The notes below the pieces were generated by a model. It was not told the origin of the DNA. It did no database searches and was given only the letters and a program-made list of their open reading frames with translations. A DNA stretch of 22,813 nucleotides, from NCBI GenBank assembly GCA_016802295.1, contig JAESIW010000020.1:2643813-2666625 (forward strand), read 5' to 3'. This document shows positions 1-10,434 of the stretch, one piece after another; positions within the stretch are counted from its first letter, which is position 1; each line of letters opens with the position of its first letter. Origin of the DNA: Brachionus rotundiformis (Eukaryota; Rotifera; Eurotatoria; Ploima; Brachionidae). The position numbers and the translations under genes were made by a program.

Positions 1-2
1 AG

Positions 3-3000
3 AATCTCAGGCTCCTGGAACAAATGATTAATAGGTACAATCCATTTGTGCAGCAGTACACTAATTATAAGCAGCAATTAGAAGAACAAGCGGCAACAGG
101 AAATGATGATCTTCACAGCAATCTCAAAATGCATTTATATCGAGTCGATCAGGAAGCTGAGCCGGCTAATTATACACCAAACCGGTATAATCCAATCACT
201 GGCGCAGGGCAAATCGCTGCAATATTTTCGGCAGATACCGAAGGTTTTCCGAGCCACATTTATGTGACGGTCAAGCCTATTGGTCAAGATCTGCAAGAAA
301 TCAATTTTAATAATCCATTGGTAGACCCATTGAGCTATCCGCTTCTCTTTCCTTATGGAACCTTGGGATTCCACAACCAAATCGCACATAATCGAGGGGC
401 ATACCGATCTAAGCGCGTAGGACTCGTATCCATAAGGGAATATTATGCGTTTAGACTAAGTTATAGAGCCAACTGTGCTAATTCCATATTTAAGACATCT
501 AAGCTTTTTCAACAATACATTGTCGATGCCTATGTCAAAGTGGAGAGAAGTCGTCTTGATTATTTAGAAATGAACCAAGAAGCCTTACGAGCCGAATGCT
601 ATCGTGGCTTAATGGACCATTTGGAGACAGTATATATTGAAGACAATAGACAAATTGGTTCACTTTGTATTTTGCCATCGAATTTTGTTGGAGGTGAACG
701 ATACATGCGTCAGTGTTATCAAGACGCAATGGCTATTGTACGAAATTTTGGACGACCTGATCTATTCGTTACTTTTACGGCTAATCCAAATTGGTCTGAG
801 ATTCAGCGAGAATTAAATGGTTTACCTTACACAAGCAGGCCTGACATATGCGTTCGTGTCTTTTATGCAAAGTACCAGGAGTTAATGACAGACTTAATCG
901 AGCGTCAGATACTCGGTGCTGTTGACGCATATGTCAGTGTGGTTGAGTTCCAAAAGCGGGGACTCCCACATGTTCACCTCTTGCTATTTTTAAAAACTGA
1001 GGATAAGATATGCGACTCTGTCACACTAGACCAAGTAATATGGGCTGAACTACCAAGTTTTGAACGGTATCCCGAGCTTCAGCGTTTAGTTTTGAATAAT
1101 ATGATTCACCGGTGTGATGAACGTTGCTGGGATAGCAATCACCGATGTAAGCGACATTATCCTAAGTTACCATCAAATGATACTATTATAATCGAAAACG
1201 CAATTACAGTTTACAAGAGACGTCCAGGTATTGGTGTTACGAATGAGAAGGGTCAGTTGATAACTAATGCAAGGGTTGTGCCTTATAATCCGTATCTATT
1301 AATGAAGTACGGATGCCATATTAATGTCGAGTGGTGCTCAAGCTCGAACAATGTGAAATATTTATTTAAGTATGTGTTCAAGGGTCATGATCTTTCAAAA
1401 ATTATTATACATAATCGGAATGGACGACAAGTGGTTGATTACGATGAGATTCGTCACTATGCTGATGGGCGTTTCGTTAGCTCATTTGAGGCATTTTTTA
1501 GGCTCTACAAGTATGACCTAATTAAGATGTCTCATTCAATTGAACGACTTCAAGTCCATGCACCTCAGATGCATGTAATATATATGCGAAATGGTGCTGC
1601 AGTCGAAGAGATTGAGCAAGCAGCTGGACGCAATACCATGTTAATGGCGTTCTTTGATTTAAACTGCCATGACGAGAATGCAAGACAATATTTGTACACC
1701 GAAATACCTATCCATTACTCATTTAGCAATGGTAGATGGAATCGCCGGGTACGAAGAATTGAGCACCGAAAACTTACACGCATTTATTCAGTTAATCCTA
1801 AAAATCTAGAAGTGTTTTGCATTAGAGCATTATTAATGCATGTGAGAGGTAAATATTTATTAGCTAGAATTATTTTATTTATTTAATAATTAAAAAATTT
1901 ATTAAAGGATTTAAATTTTAAAATTTAATTAAAAAAATCTAAATTTTAGGACCGAAAAGTTTTGAAGATTTGCGCTCATTTAATGGAATTGTGTATGAAA
2001 CGTTTAGGGAAGCTGCCGTGGCGCGTGGCTTAGTCGAAAATCAGCAACAATGGCGTGATTGTATTAGAGAGGCAATTACCGTAGAGACAAACATTCGTCG
2101 AATTCGTTTTTTGTTTGCAACAATTTTATTACACTGCCAACCAATAAATCCGTCACCACTTGAGCTTTGGAATGAGTTTAGTGCCGATCTTTCTCGAGAC
2201 TTTTCTCGACATGATCCCATTACAATTGCAACATCAAAAGCACTAAATGTAAGCGTTATATATAATTTAAATCTAAAAATTGATTCTAATTTAATGTATA
2301 AAGCATATAAGGTATCTGTTTCGCGTTAACAATGGTGATTGGGCACTTACTGGACTTCCGAATCCAGACGAAAATGTTACTGGATGGGAAGAATCAGAAG
2401 ATATAAGAGTAGACTTTAACTATTCTCAACAATTTCATAATCAATACGAGAGTTTGAACGAAGATCAGCTTCAAATTTTCGAAACAGTACGAGATTTTAT
2501 TCACAATGATCAGTTGGGGGAAAAATTAGTCTTTGTTGATGGACCTGGAGGTGGTGGCAAAACATTTTTGTTTGAGGTTTTTCCATAATTTTATTTATTT
2601 TGAATTTTTCTTAATTATTTTTTTAATTTTAAAAGACAATTATCAATTATGTAAAGTCGATTGGTGAGGCAGTGTTGCCTGGAGCCTTCACCGGGATCGC
2701 CGCATCACTGCTTGAAGACGGCCAGACTATTCACACGCGTTTCGGCGTGCCCTTACATTGTGACCGTGATACAACATGGGATCATACCGGTCCAAAGTAC
2801 CAAGAACTGCGTTCTTGCAAGGTGATTCTTTGGGACGAAGTATCCATGTGTAACAAGCATATAATCGAAGCAGTTGACCGCATGATGCGTGATTTGTGCT
2901 CAAATGATTATCCTTTTGCTGGAAAGGTTGTTATTTTTGCAGGAGATTTTCGGCAAACACTACCAATTACGCTTGGAAACTCAGCTAAAGCGGTACATGT

Positions 3001-4314
3001 TTGCCTAAAAAATTCACCAAGTCTTTGGCCACGAGTACGCAAGTTTAAATTGACGCGAAATATGCGCGCCAACGAGGATCCCGAGTTTGCTCAATGGTTA
3101 ATGCGAGTGGGAAACGGCACTGAACCTTCACATGATGAACGCCATCCGTATCACATACGCATTCCATATAATATAGTGCTTCCTCGGGATACCAATGAGT
3201 TGATTAACTTTGCGTTTGGCTCAAACAATTGTATAGACACAACACAGATAAACAGCGAGAAAAGCACTGCTATCCTAACTCCTTTAAATAAAGATGTTGA
3301 CAGGATAAATGAGCTGTGTTTAAGGCGTTTGAGTCCAATTGATCAGCTTGCTCGAGTTTACGCAAGTGCTGACAAAAATTTGACAGAGGATGAAAACGAG
3401 GCAGAGCTTTTTCCAATTGAAGCATTGAACGAAGAAACACCAAGTGGTTATCCTCCCCATAATCTACAACTAAAAGAAGGTTGCATTGTTATGATCTTAA
3501 AGAACATAGCTCTGTATCAAGGATTATGCAATGGAACTCGTATGAAAGTTATACGACTACATGAGCACTTTGTAGAGGCAGAAATATTGTACGGGCGATT
3601 TAGTGGAAATCGTTTTTTTATTAGTCGGCATGTTTTCCAGCCGAACAATAATGCCATGACTATGTTGAAGTTTCAGAGACTTCAATTTCCATTAAAACTC
3701 GCGTTTGCAATGACCATAAATAAGTCGCAAGGCCAGACTTTAAACAAAATAGCCATTTATTTACCTGAGCCTGTTTTTGCTCATGGTCAACTTTATGTTG
3801 CACTCTCGAGAGTTCGTCGATTCGACGACGTTCGTATGCTAATCGAGAATCGTCATCACGGTCCCAACAAACAAGGAACAATATTTGCCGACAGCCTTGA
3901 CTATTGGACTAAAAACATAGTTTTACGAGAAGTCCTAAGTGATGAGTAAGTTTTTTATTTATCCATCAATTTCAATAAGAAAATAAATATTTTATTCTAA
4001 TTAAAATTTAATTTTAATTTAGTGTTGAACAATATGTAATCGAACATTGTCCATCACAGAATAGTCAAGTCGGTGATGATTCACTAAACATCTTTGCTGA
4101 AGAGTATGAGGCGATGATTGCTGAGCAGAGATTGAATAACCGTGAGGCAGGATATGAAGAGCAGCTGCTTGAACATGATGTGATTGATGTTGCAAAGCGC
4201 ACCGAAGAATGCATTGACCAAAAGGCGCAAGAGTTGTACTCTTCCCAAGACGGACCTAATGAATATATGGGCATTCATTATGAGGAAATTACAAATGAAA
4301 AAGAGGAATTGTAA
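3..4314 (+). CDS. Helitron A Rep/helicase (RepHel), 5'-truncated by the window, open in all visible exons
   Basis: This is the rolling-circle transposase of a Helitron: a HUH/Y2 Rep nuclease joined to a Pif1-like SF1 helicase. Exons read as 3-1848, 1950-2248, 2304-2576, 2636-3945 and 4023-4314. Positions 1-2 (AG) are the acceptor of an intron lying upstream. The phases close in one frame (1, 0, 0, 2). Motifs seen: FVTFTANPNW; HUH motif LPHVHLLL with His codons at 969 and 975; Y2 motif KYLFKYVFKG with Tyr codons at 1359 and 1371; Walker A GPGGGGKT at 2541-2564; DEVSM at 2834; AGDFRQTLPI; LTRNMRA; GLCNGTR; INKSQGQT; HGQLYVALSRV at 3782-3814. An acidic tail follows in the last exon. The Zn-finger-like N-terminus seen in Helitron B would lie left of the window. 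The ATG at 24 is internal and not the true start. No stop or frameshift is visible, so this copy may encode active protein. Confidence 0.93.
1849..1949 (+). other. Intron, Rep exon to linker exon, Helitron A
   Basis: The donor is GTAAAT after AGAG and the acceptor is TTTTAG before GACCG. It is phase 1 and rebuilds the Gly of HVRG followed by PKSFEDLR. It is 101 nt, against 55 nt for the same intron in Helitron B (18617-18671), and the intron sequences show no clear alignment. Confidence 0.85.
2249..2303 (+). other. Intron, Helitron A
   Basis: The donor is GTAAGC and the acceptor is ATAAAG before CATATAAGG; 55 nt, phase 0. The nearer AG at 2309-2310 would break the frame. The chosen acceptor gives HIRYLF, matching HIKYLF in Helitron B, whose intron ends at 19026. 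Confidence 0.8.
2577..2635 (+). other. Intron after the Walker A exon, Helitron A
   Basis: 59 nt, phase 0, between FLFE and TIINYVKS. The donor GTTTTT is weak, whereas Helitron B has GTAATC at the same site (19300). The acceptor is AAAAG. The intron falls between helicase motifs I and Ia in both copies. Confidence 0.8.
3946..4022 (+). other. Last intron, Helitron A
   Basis: The donor is GTAAGT, the acceptor is AATTTAG, and the phase is 2. Reading through would stop at once (TAA at 3947), giving a protein that ends LSDE. Splicing adds 96 conserved residues. The equivalent intron in Helitron B is 20673-20734. Confidence 0.8.
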
Positions 4315-4745
4315 AGATTATTATTTTCTATTTTATTTTTTTTTATTGTATATAAAATATTGTATTTTTTGTTATTAACTCACAATCTAAAAAATAAATT
4401 TTAAACATAAATTGGTCAGTTTTGTTTTTTTATTTATTGAATAATAATATTTTAAAAAGGATGTGGATTAAACTATTAAATTTTTGCAATAAATAAAATG
4501 AAAGCATTATTAGATTAGTATTTTTATAAATTTAATTTAATTTCAAATCTATTAAATCTAAATGATATATATTGTTAATAAATTTATTTTTTAATGAAAA
4601 TAACATAATCAAAAGAAAGCTAAAAAAAAAATAATAATAACTTTTAATCATCATATATAGATATTAAAATATTCTGATTAGATAATTAAGGCTAAGTTTG
4701 TCATAAAATTATTTTAAAAACATTGAAAATTATAATTCACAAAAT
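4315..4745. other. AT-rich 3' flank of Helitron A
   Basis: About 430 bp of strongly AT-rich DNA between the stop codon and the twin hairpin. It has poly-T and AATAAA-like stretches that could serve as a polyadenylation region. I see no gene. The matching spacer in Helitron B (21012-21437) is almost the same length (426 bp), but its sequence has drifted. Confidence 0.6.
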
Positions 4746-4789
4746 GAGTGCGCTTGCGCACTCATCGGGGTCCGGGGCGAAGCCCTGGA
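4746..4789 (+). repeat. Helitron A 3' twin hairpin
   Basis: The first hairpin is GAGTGCGC-TT-GCGCACTC (4746-4763), a perfect 8-bp stem. The second is TCCGGGGC-GAA-GCCCTGGA (4771-4789), an 8-bp stem with one G-T wobble and a GAA loop. The same pair follows Helitron B at 21438-21481, where the first stem is identical and only its two-base loop differs. Helitrons normally carry a hairpin near the 3' end, so this is the likely terminator structure. The exact end is unclear: the two copies stay similar through GGATTAGGGATT and then diverge, with no clean CTRR-T junction. Confidence 0.75.
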
Positions 4790-5186
4790 TTAGGGATTGG
4801 GTTAATAAATTAAGAGAGAATTCTATGATTTAAAATAATCAATTTTCTACATTATTTTTATTATTTTAAATTCATTATTTCTAAAATCATCAATGATTAA
4901 AATAATTAAATATTAAACGATTTTCACCATCAATTAAATCAAAGCTGACCTTAAAAAAAAAGAAAATATCTGTCATTCTTTTTTTATTTTTTCGAAAAAT
5001 CTCAATTATTTTTTAAATTCAAAAAATAATTTCAATCATATAGACAGTTTTTAAAAAATTTAAAATAGAATTCTTAAAAATGTAAATGAATCTTAATCGT
5101 TTAATATTAACTCTTCTCTTTTTAATCGATTTTTTCAATATTAACTTGAATTTTCTTATTATCAAGTTTAAATAGATTAATAAGTT
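4790..5186. other. AT-rich spacer between Helitron A and the repeat array
   Basis: I see no gene. A degenerate copy of the array's GTTTACC motif (GTTTAATATTAACTCTTCTC, starting near 5099) shows that array-related sequence already begins here. Confidence 0.5.
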
Positions 5187-6030
5187 AAAGGAAGGGACTT
5201 GGGCCCGACACAGAGAGTCTAGGTATGATTAGAGTATTTTTGGATAGTTCTTGACGAGTGTTTTCCAAAGAGATACTGTCTTGCCGGGTGGTGTTGCTGG
5301 AATGAGAAAATTGCCAAAAAACAAAAAAACATGGTATTTTTCTATGCTCTCTACATAAGTGACCATTGATGCAAAAATATATTTAAGTATATAAATTTGT
5401 TTATTTCTGATAATCTACAAGAATATATGGTCGGTTTGATTGTGGCATGCGCCAAATCTATGTGACCTCGACCTAAAGTTTCACTAATTTACTTTTGAAT
5501 TTTTAGGTTTAAAGTCATTTCCAATTGCCAATTAATTTTTATGTGACAAATTCAATAGTAATCATAGGCCTAAATGTCAGAGTGTGTTTGGCAGTGTTTT
5601 TTACCAATCTCAAAATTAATTAGTAAAAAAAAGCCTAAAAAAGGCCAAAAATACTATTTTAAACTAATTTTAATATATAGACTTTGTAAACTAAGTTATA
5701 ATGCATTACACTAATGATATATTGATAGATTAAGTGGAAATCTATCTTTACAAACATAAAAAATCAAGGTTGCTATGCAAAGAATAAAAACGCCGAGATT
5801 CATAGAAAAAAACATATAATCTTTTTCTTTTGGGTAAATTTTTGGGATTCATAGGCGAGCACCGTTTAAGCAGTGAAGCTGCATCTATCTTAAAACTAAA
5901 AAATATACAACTTTGCTTAAATTTTTATAATAAAAAAGTAAATATTATAAAAATGTTCGAAGATGTTTAAAAGTTTTAAAGTTTACCATTAACTCTATAC
6001 TAAATTTATAAAGGCGAGATAGAGAGACGG
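5187..6030 (+). repeat. Array unit 0 (diverged)
   Basis: It starts with a weakened G-rich box (AAGGGACTTGGGCCCGACAC, then AGAGAGTCTAG) and lacks the 176-nt block in recognisable form. Near 5570-5660 it has sequence resembling the GGCAGTGTTTTTT and GGCCAAAAA parts of units 1 and 2. It ends with GGCGAGCACCGTTTAAGCAG and a GAA-loop hairpin whose stem closes less tightly (GCAGTGAAGCTGC, near 5870). A GTTTACCATTAACTC motif follows near 5981. No coding sequence was found. Confidence 0.6.
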
Positions 6031-6061
6031 AGGGCCTTAGGCCCGACTGGGATGTGACTGG

Positions 6062-6070
6062 TTATATATA
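6062..6070 (+). promoter_or_regulatory. TATA-like box before the 176-nt block, unit 1
   Basis: TTATATATA lies about 11 nt before the start of the conserved block at 6081. Similar boxes sit at 7621, 9102, 10880 and 22672, always just after the G-rich box or the gap. A promoter role is inferred from the position and from the T run that ends the block. Confidence 0.35.
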
Positions 6071-6080
6071 TTTAATTCAA

Positions 6081-6256
6081 CAAGGACAGAAAAGTGCTCA
6101 TCGTAGGGAATCAGGATCTATAAGACCGCGCTAGCTAAACACTAGATAAGGGTGTCGTTGGATAGAGGAAGGACCAAAGGTGAGCAGGCAACACGTTGCA
6201 GAAATTTAGCCCCCGTGGTCTTATAGCTACGCGGCCCAGAAAATTGGTCTTTTTTT
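6081..6256 (+). ncRNA. Putative structured transcript block, copy 1
   Basis: A 176-nt block from CAAGGACAG to a run of seven T, the form of a Pol III terminator. A long stem pairs CTATAAGACCGCG (6118-6130) with CGTGGTCTTATAG (6214-6226), with one G-U pair. Inside it, ACAC (6139-6142) pairs with GTGT (6152-6155). A third pairing, CCGCG with CGCGG (6126-6130 with 6230-6234) plus TAGCT with AGCTA, crosses the long stem and could form a pseudoknot or an alternative fold. A small hairpin GCAACACGTTGC lies further on. I do not recognise the RNA. A purely DNA role is possible, since no transcription evidence is available here. Confidence 0.4.
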
Positions 6257-6443
6257 GCCAAAATGGCCATTTTTCAAATGTGTTTTACTCGCACATATTG
6301 TATACCAATCGATAGGTCTCGATGCTAAACTAAACGTGGCAGTGTTTTTTTGAGCATACCTTTAGGCAATTTGGTAAAAAAGTGGCCAAAAAGGTCCAAA
6401 ATACCATTTTTGAAAAAAAAATGTTTCCAAAATATGCCGATAT

Positions 6444-6935
6444 GGGTATCATTTTGTAGATTTTGACGAGATCTATCCAATGGTATGTTTGCTTTTTTAA
6501 TCGGACATGAATGGCACTTTTTGTGAATTGCCAAAGTCATGATTTTCAAAAAGCAATACTTTTAATGGTGTTTAACCTTCGAATATTCAATTGAATACAG
6601 ACAAATTGGGTACCATTTTGTAGATTTCGATAAAATCTTTTAAAAAATATGTTTTGTTTAGATATTGGACTTGAATGGCATTATTTATGAGTCTAAAAAA
6701 GCCATTTTTTAAGGAATTTTAACTTTAGAGTACTCAAAATGACTTAGATTATTTCCAAAATGTGAATAAATGGGTATCATTCGATTCCTCTCAATGAGAT
6801 CTACAATTTGATAACTATATTGAGTAGTTTTATAATTAAACTTATTAACTTATCTAAGAAAAATTGCTTATTTGCATCGAAAAATCAAAGATAATAATCA
6901 ACCGAGAGGACCTAAAATATAAAAACATTAAAGTA
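6444..6935 (+). repeat. 164-bp monomers in unit 1
   Basis: Three diverged monomers begin with GGGTATCATTTTGTAG (6444), GGGTACCATTTTGTAG (6608) and GGGTATCATTCGATTCC (6772). The spacing is exactly 164 bp each time. Each continues with a GA-rich GAGATCTA or AAAATCTT element about 20 bases on. A more diverged start, TATACCAATCGATAGG, lies near 6301. The last monomer's end is approximate. Confidence 0.75.
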
Positions 6936-6964
6936 CTAATTAAATAGAATTAATGTCATCTAAA

Positions 6965-7133
6965 GCGAGCGAGGCGAAGTCGAGTGAGCAATATATATAA
7001 TCTAATAATTATTAATTTAAATAAAAAGAGAAAAATCGAAAGCGAGGCAAAGCCGAGCTTTCCTTCATCTTCTTAGTCTTTAGGGCACACTTCTGCGAGC
7101 CAAAGGCGAGCACCGTTTAAGCAGCGAAGCTGC
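6965..7133 (+). repeat. Hairpin cluster of unit 1
   Basis: Four hairpins in order. 6965-6989: left half GCGAGCGAGGC, loop GAA, right half GTCGAGTGAGC. 7038-7062: GAAAGC, GA, GGC, loop AAA, GCC, GA, GCTTTC. 7094-7112: TGC, GA, GCC, loop AAA, GGC, GA, GCA. 7121-7133: GCAGC, loop GAA, GCTGC. In the first three the stems are interrupted by GA opposite GA. No coding potential. Confidence 0.8.
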
Positions 7134-7289
7134 ATCTATCTTAAAATTAAAATATATAAAACTTTGCTTAAATTTTAATAATTAAAAAGTTCGAAGTTGA
7201 TTGAAAGTTTTAAAGTTTACCATTAAACTCTTGATCAAATTATTTTAATGATAGTTTGTACCTCAACAATTAAAAATGACTTACTATAG

Positions 7290-7328
7290 GGGCAGACTAA
7301 AAATTGCATGGCAATTTTTAGGATGCCC
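7290..7328 (+). repeat. Long hairpin GGGCA..TGCCC, unit 1
   Basis: GGGCA pairs with TGCCC, then GA faces GA, then CTAAAAATTGC pairs with GCAATTTTTAG, with loop ATG. It is 39 nt. The same hairpin with loop CAA occurs at 10435-10473, and decayed forms occur at 8859, 11794, 12123 and 21736. Confidence 0.8.
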
Positions 7329-7584
7329 ATTAAAAATGAGGAAAGACAGTTTTCCTTTAATTTCTCATAGAAAAATTTAAAAAATTAACTGTTATTAAAA
7401 AATTGTCTTTTAAGGTTTTTTTTTAAAAGGTTTTAAACAAGATTAGACAAAATCTGTACCATTGTTAAATAATCTTCAACGTTTACCATCAACTCTTCTC
7501 TTTTTGCTAATAAAAAGTCATTGAAGAAAATAATTCAAAAAAAATATTTTTTGCGGATAGAATTGAATTTAAATAATTATTAAA

Positions 7585-7601
7585 GGAGGGAGGGCCTTGG
7601 G
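7585..7601 (+). repeat. G-rich box, unit 2
   Basis: GGAGGGAGGGCCTTGGG: three GGG runs plus a GG, a weak G-quadruplex candidate. It overlaps a GGGCC..GGGCCC hairpin and is followed by GACACAGAGAGTCTAG. Confidence 0.6.
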
Positions 7602-7639
7602 CCCGACACAGAGAGTCTAGTTATATAATATTAATTTGA

Positions 7640-7815
7640 CAAGGACAGAAAAGTGCTCATCGTAGGGAATCAGGATCTATAAGACCGCGCCAGCTAGGCA
7701 CTTAAAAAGGGTGCCGTTGGATAGAGGAAGGACCAAAGGTGAGCAGGCAACACGTTGCAGAAATTTAGCCCCCGTGGTCTTATAGCTACGCGGCCCAGAA
7801 AATTGGTCTTTTTTT
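7640..7815 (+). ncRNA. Putative structured transcript block, copy 2
   Basis: The same 176-nt length and the same seven-T end as copy 1. Most differences cluster in the small internal hairpin, where pairing is kept: GGCAC (7697-7701) pairs with GTGCC (7711-7715), against ACAC/GTGT in copy 1. That is a compensatory A-T to G-C change plus an extra pair. The long stem is unchanged. One base of the crossing pairing weakens (TAGCT becomes CAGCT). Confidence 0.4.
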
Positions 7816-8002
7816 GCCAAAATGGCCATTTTTCAAATGTGTTTTACTCGCACATATTGTATACCAATCGATAGGTCTCGATGCTAAACTAAACGTGGCA
7901 GTGTTTTTTTGAGCATACCTTTAGGCAATTTGGTAAAAAAGTGGCCAAAAAGGTCCAAAATACCATTTTTGAAAAAAAAATGTTTCCAAAATATGCCGAT
8001 AT

Positions 8003-8494
8003 GGGTATCATTTTGTAGATTTTGACGAGATCTATCCAATGGTATGTTTGCTTTTTTAATCGGACATGAATGGCACTTTTTGTGAATTGCCAAAGTCATG
8101 ATTTTCAAAAAGCAATACTTTTAATGGTGTTTAACCTTCGAATATTCAATTGAATACAGACAAATTGGGTACCATTTTGTAGATTTCGATAAAATCTTTT
8201 AAAAAATATGTTTTGTTTAGATATTGGACTTGAATGGCATTATTTATGAGTCCAAAAAAGCCATTGTTTTGTGAATTTTAACTTTAGAGTACTGTAAATG
8301 ACTTAGATTATTTCCAAAATGTGAATAAATGGGTATCATTCGATTCCTCTCAATAAGATCTACAATTTGATACCTATTAACAGTAGTTTTATTATTTATT
8401 TTTCTAACTTTTTTAAGAAAATCGCTTATTTACATCGAAAAATAAAAGATAATAATCAACCGAGAGTACCTAAAATATAAAAACATTAAAGTAC
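8003..8494 (+). repeat. 164-bp monomers in unit 2
   Basis: Monomer starts at 8003, 8167 and 8331, again exactly 164 bp apart. They are near-identical to unit 1 through about 8250, then mildly diverged. Confidence 0.75.
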
Positions 8495-8523
8495 TTATTA
8501 AAATAGAATTAATGTTATCTAAA

Positions 8524-8688
8524 GCGAGCCAGGCGAAGCCGAGTCAGCAACATACATAACTTAATAATTATTAATTAAAAATAGAGATAATCGAAAGCGA
8601 GGCCAAGCCGAGCTTTCCTTCATCTTCTTAGTCTTCAGGGCACACTTCTGCGAGCCAAAGGCGAGCACCGTTTAAGCAGCGAAGCTGC
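8524..8688 (+). repeat. Hairpin cluster of unit 2
   Basis: Hairpins at 8524-8548 (loop GAA; one GA on each strand changed to CA), 8593-8617 (GAAAGC..GCTTTC, loop CAA), 8649-8667 (TGCGAGCC, loop AAA, GGCGAGCA) and 8676-8688 (GCAGC, loop GAA, GCTGC). Stems are kept while loop bases vary. Confidence 0.8.
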
Positions 8689-9065
8689 ATCTATCTTAAA
8701 ACTAAAATATATAAAACTTTGCTTAAATTTTTAAAATTAAAAAGTAAACATTAAAAAATATTCGAAGTTGATTAAAAGTTTTAAAGTTTACTATTAACTC
8801 TATACTAAATTTAAAAAATGATAGTTTGTTCAACATCAATTATTAAGGGCCCGTATACGGGCAGACTAAAAATTGCCAAGCAATTTTTTATTCAAAATTG
8901 TTTCTTAATCATTTTTAAAAAGTTTTAGATAAAATATTCACCATTGTTAAAAAATTTTAAACGTTTACCATTAACTCTTCTCTATTAATTACTTAGTTTC
9001 AAAATATCAAAATCCTCAAGGAGTTTTTTAAAAAGAACAATTTAAATAATAACATAAAAGATAGA

Positions 9066-9083
9066 GGGAGGGAGGGCCTTGGG
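9066..9083 (+). repeat. G-quadruplex-type box, unit 3
   Basis: GGGAGGGAGGGCCTTGGG has four GGG runs with loops of 1, 1 and 4, a canonical G-quadruplex pattern. An identical copy lies at 22635-22652. Confidence 0.65.
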
Positions 9084-9486
9084 CCCGACACAGAGAGTCT
9101 AGTTATATAATATTATAAATTGCCTATTTTGAAAAACAGCTCATCGTCGAGCAACTAGATCTATTAGACCGCGCATCGCACCCGCTCAAACTCTATACCA
9201 ATCTGTTCACAAAAGGTTGCCATTGTGTGCGTAAAACGTCGCAAACTAATTCGACTCAATCTCTGGGCTGTGCATTGGTTCAAAATGGTCGATTTTGGTC
9301 AAAATTTGGTCATTTTTTAATTGAACTTTTTCCCAATATATTATATGTTTTTAGATAGGTCTCGATGTCAAACTAAACGTGGTGATGTTTTTTTAATCAT
9401 ACGATGAAGGCATATGGTAAAAAATTGGTCAAAAAGTGCCAAAAATACCACTTTGAAAAAAAAATGTTTCCAAATTATGCCGATAT

Positions 9487-9978
9487 GAGTATCATTTTGT
9501 AGATTTTGACGAGATCTATCTGAATCTATGCTTGGTAGAAAAATCGGACTTGATTGGCACATTCTATTAGGTTCCAAAGTTTAAATTTTTAAAAATTGCG
9601 ACTTTTAAGTGTCTCAGCTCACCTGATTATTATCTAAAACTTGACAAAAAGGGTATCAATCGATTCCTCTCCATAAGATCTATCTAAATATATGCTCGGT
9701 AGAAAATTCGGAAATGAATTGTAGTTTCTGTGAGCAATAAAAGACGGAATTTTTAGAAATTTTTACTTTCTAATGTCCTAGCTTAGTCAAATAATTTCTG
9801 GAACATGACAAAAATGGTATCAATCAATTCCTTTCAATAAAATCTTCAAATAAATATCATTTTTGAGTAGATTTTTAATATTTTTTTTTTAATTTTCTAT
9901 CATAAATCGCTTTATAGCTGTGAAATAATAAAAATAATTAGACATTAAAAGGACCTGAGTTTAACAGACTTAATTTTA
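9487..9978 (+). repeat. 164-bp monomers in unit 3
   Basis: GAGTATCATTTTGTAG (9487), GGGTATCAATCGATTCC (9651) and TGGTATCAATCAATTCC (about 9815) are 164 bp apart, although sequence identity to units 1 and 2 has fallen. The last monomer's end is approximate. Confidence 0.75.
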
Positions 9979-10090
9979 TAGCTTACAAAATAAAAGTTGA
10001 CAGCTCGATAGATTAAATTTACCTTTTTCGATAAAATTATTATTAAATATTGGTTTAAATTTTCTATTGTATAGTATTTAAAAGCTAAAA

Positions 10091-10253
10091 GCGAGCGAGG
10101 CGCAGCCGAGTGAGCACTGTTTTATCATTCAATTATAAAATAAAATATTATAGGACAATCGAAAGCGAGGCGAAGCCGAGCTTTCCTTCGCCCAAATAAT
10201 TGCGGGAAACTTTTGCGAGCCAAAGGCGAGCACCATTTCCGCAGCGAAGCTGC
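10091..10253 (+). repeat. Hairpin cluster of unit 3
   Basis: 10091-10115 has loop GCA (still of the GNA type) with both GA/GA steps. 10161-10185 is GAAAGC..GCTTTC with loop GAA. 10214-10232 has loop AAA. 10241-10253 is GCAGC-GAA-GCTGC. Confidence 0.8.
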
Positions 10254-10434
10254 ATCTATCATAAATGTAAATCTTAGTTATTATAATTTAGAACTTAATA
10301 GTTAAATTATTAAATATTTAAAATTAAAACTATACCAAGTAGTTTTAAAGCTCTTAAGTTTACCATTAACTCTTTACCAATTAATAAAAAATCAATACCT
10401 TGAAAAAAAAAACTAAAAACAAGACTAACTATAC

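Larger units (their letters stand above)
6031..7584 (+). repeat. Array unit 1
   Basis: In order: a degenerate G-rich box (about 6039-6054), TATA-like TTATATATA at 6062, the 176-nt block (6081-6256), a body containing 164-bp monomers (6444, 6608, 6772), a hairpin cluster (6965-7133), a GTTTACC motif (7215), a long hairpin (7290-7328) and a second GTTTACC motif ending in TTCTC (about 7480). From the 176-nt block through about 6690 it is nearly identical to unit 2, pointing to recent duplication or homogenisation. Confidence 0.85.
7585..9065 (+). repeat. Array unit 2
   Basis: The same order as unit 1: G-rich box (7585-7601) with hairpin GGGCC-TT-GGGCCC, CAGAGAGTCTAG, TATA-like box (7621), 176-nt block (7640-7815), monomers (8003, 8167, 8331), hairpin cluster (8524-8688), GTTTACTATTAACTC (8786), a partial long hairpin (8859-8889, right GATGCCC arm lost) and GTTTACCATTAACTCTTCTC (8963). 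A 14-bp perfect palindrome GCCCGTATACGGGC lies at 8849-8862. Confidence 0.85.

Noticed and set aside
135..729. Minus-strand ORFs within Helitron genes (also 3660-3881, 4065-4278, 17267-17542, 18763-18960, 20197-20412, 20686-21005)
   Set aside because: They are shadows of the conserved + strand exons, with no motifs of their own.
2249..2330. Apparent +1 frameshift in Helitron A at AAGGTATCTG
   Set aside because: It disappears when the acceptor AG at 2302-2303 is used, which gives HIRYLF as in Helitron B.
6160..6230. RNase P-like look of GAGGAAGGACC and CAGAAA..CTTATAG in the 176-nt block
   Set aside because: Only short stretches match, the spacing between conserved regions is wrong, and the block is multicopy. 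No tRNA, 5S, U6, SRP or hammerhead core could be fitted either.
6325..6549. 74-codon minus-strand ORF repeated identically at 7884-8108 and with a relative at 9368-9577
   Set aside because: The identity simply reflects near-identical repeat units. The product has no recognisable domain, overlaps the 164-bp monomers, and is lost in unit 4.
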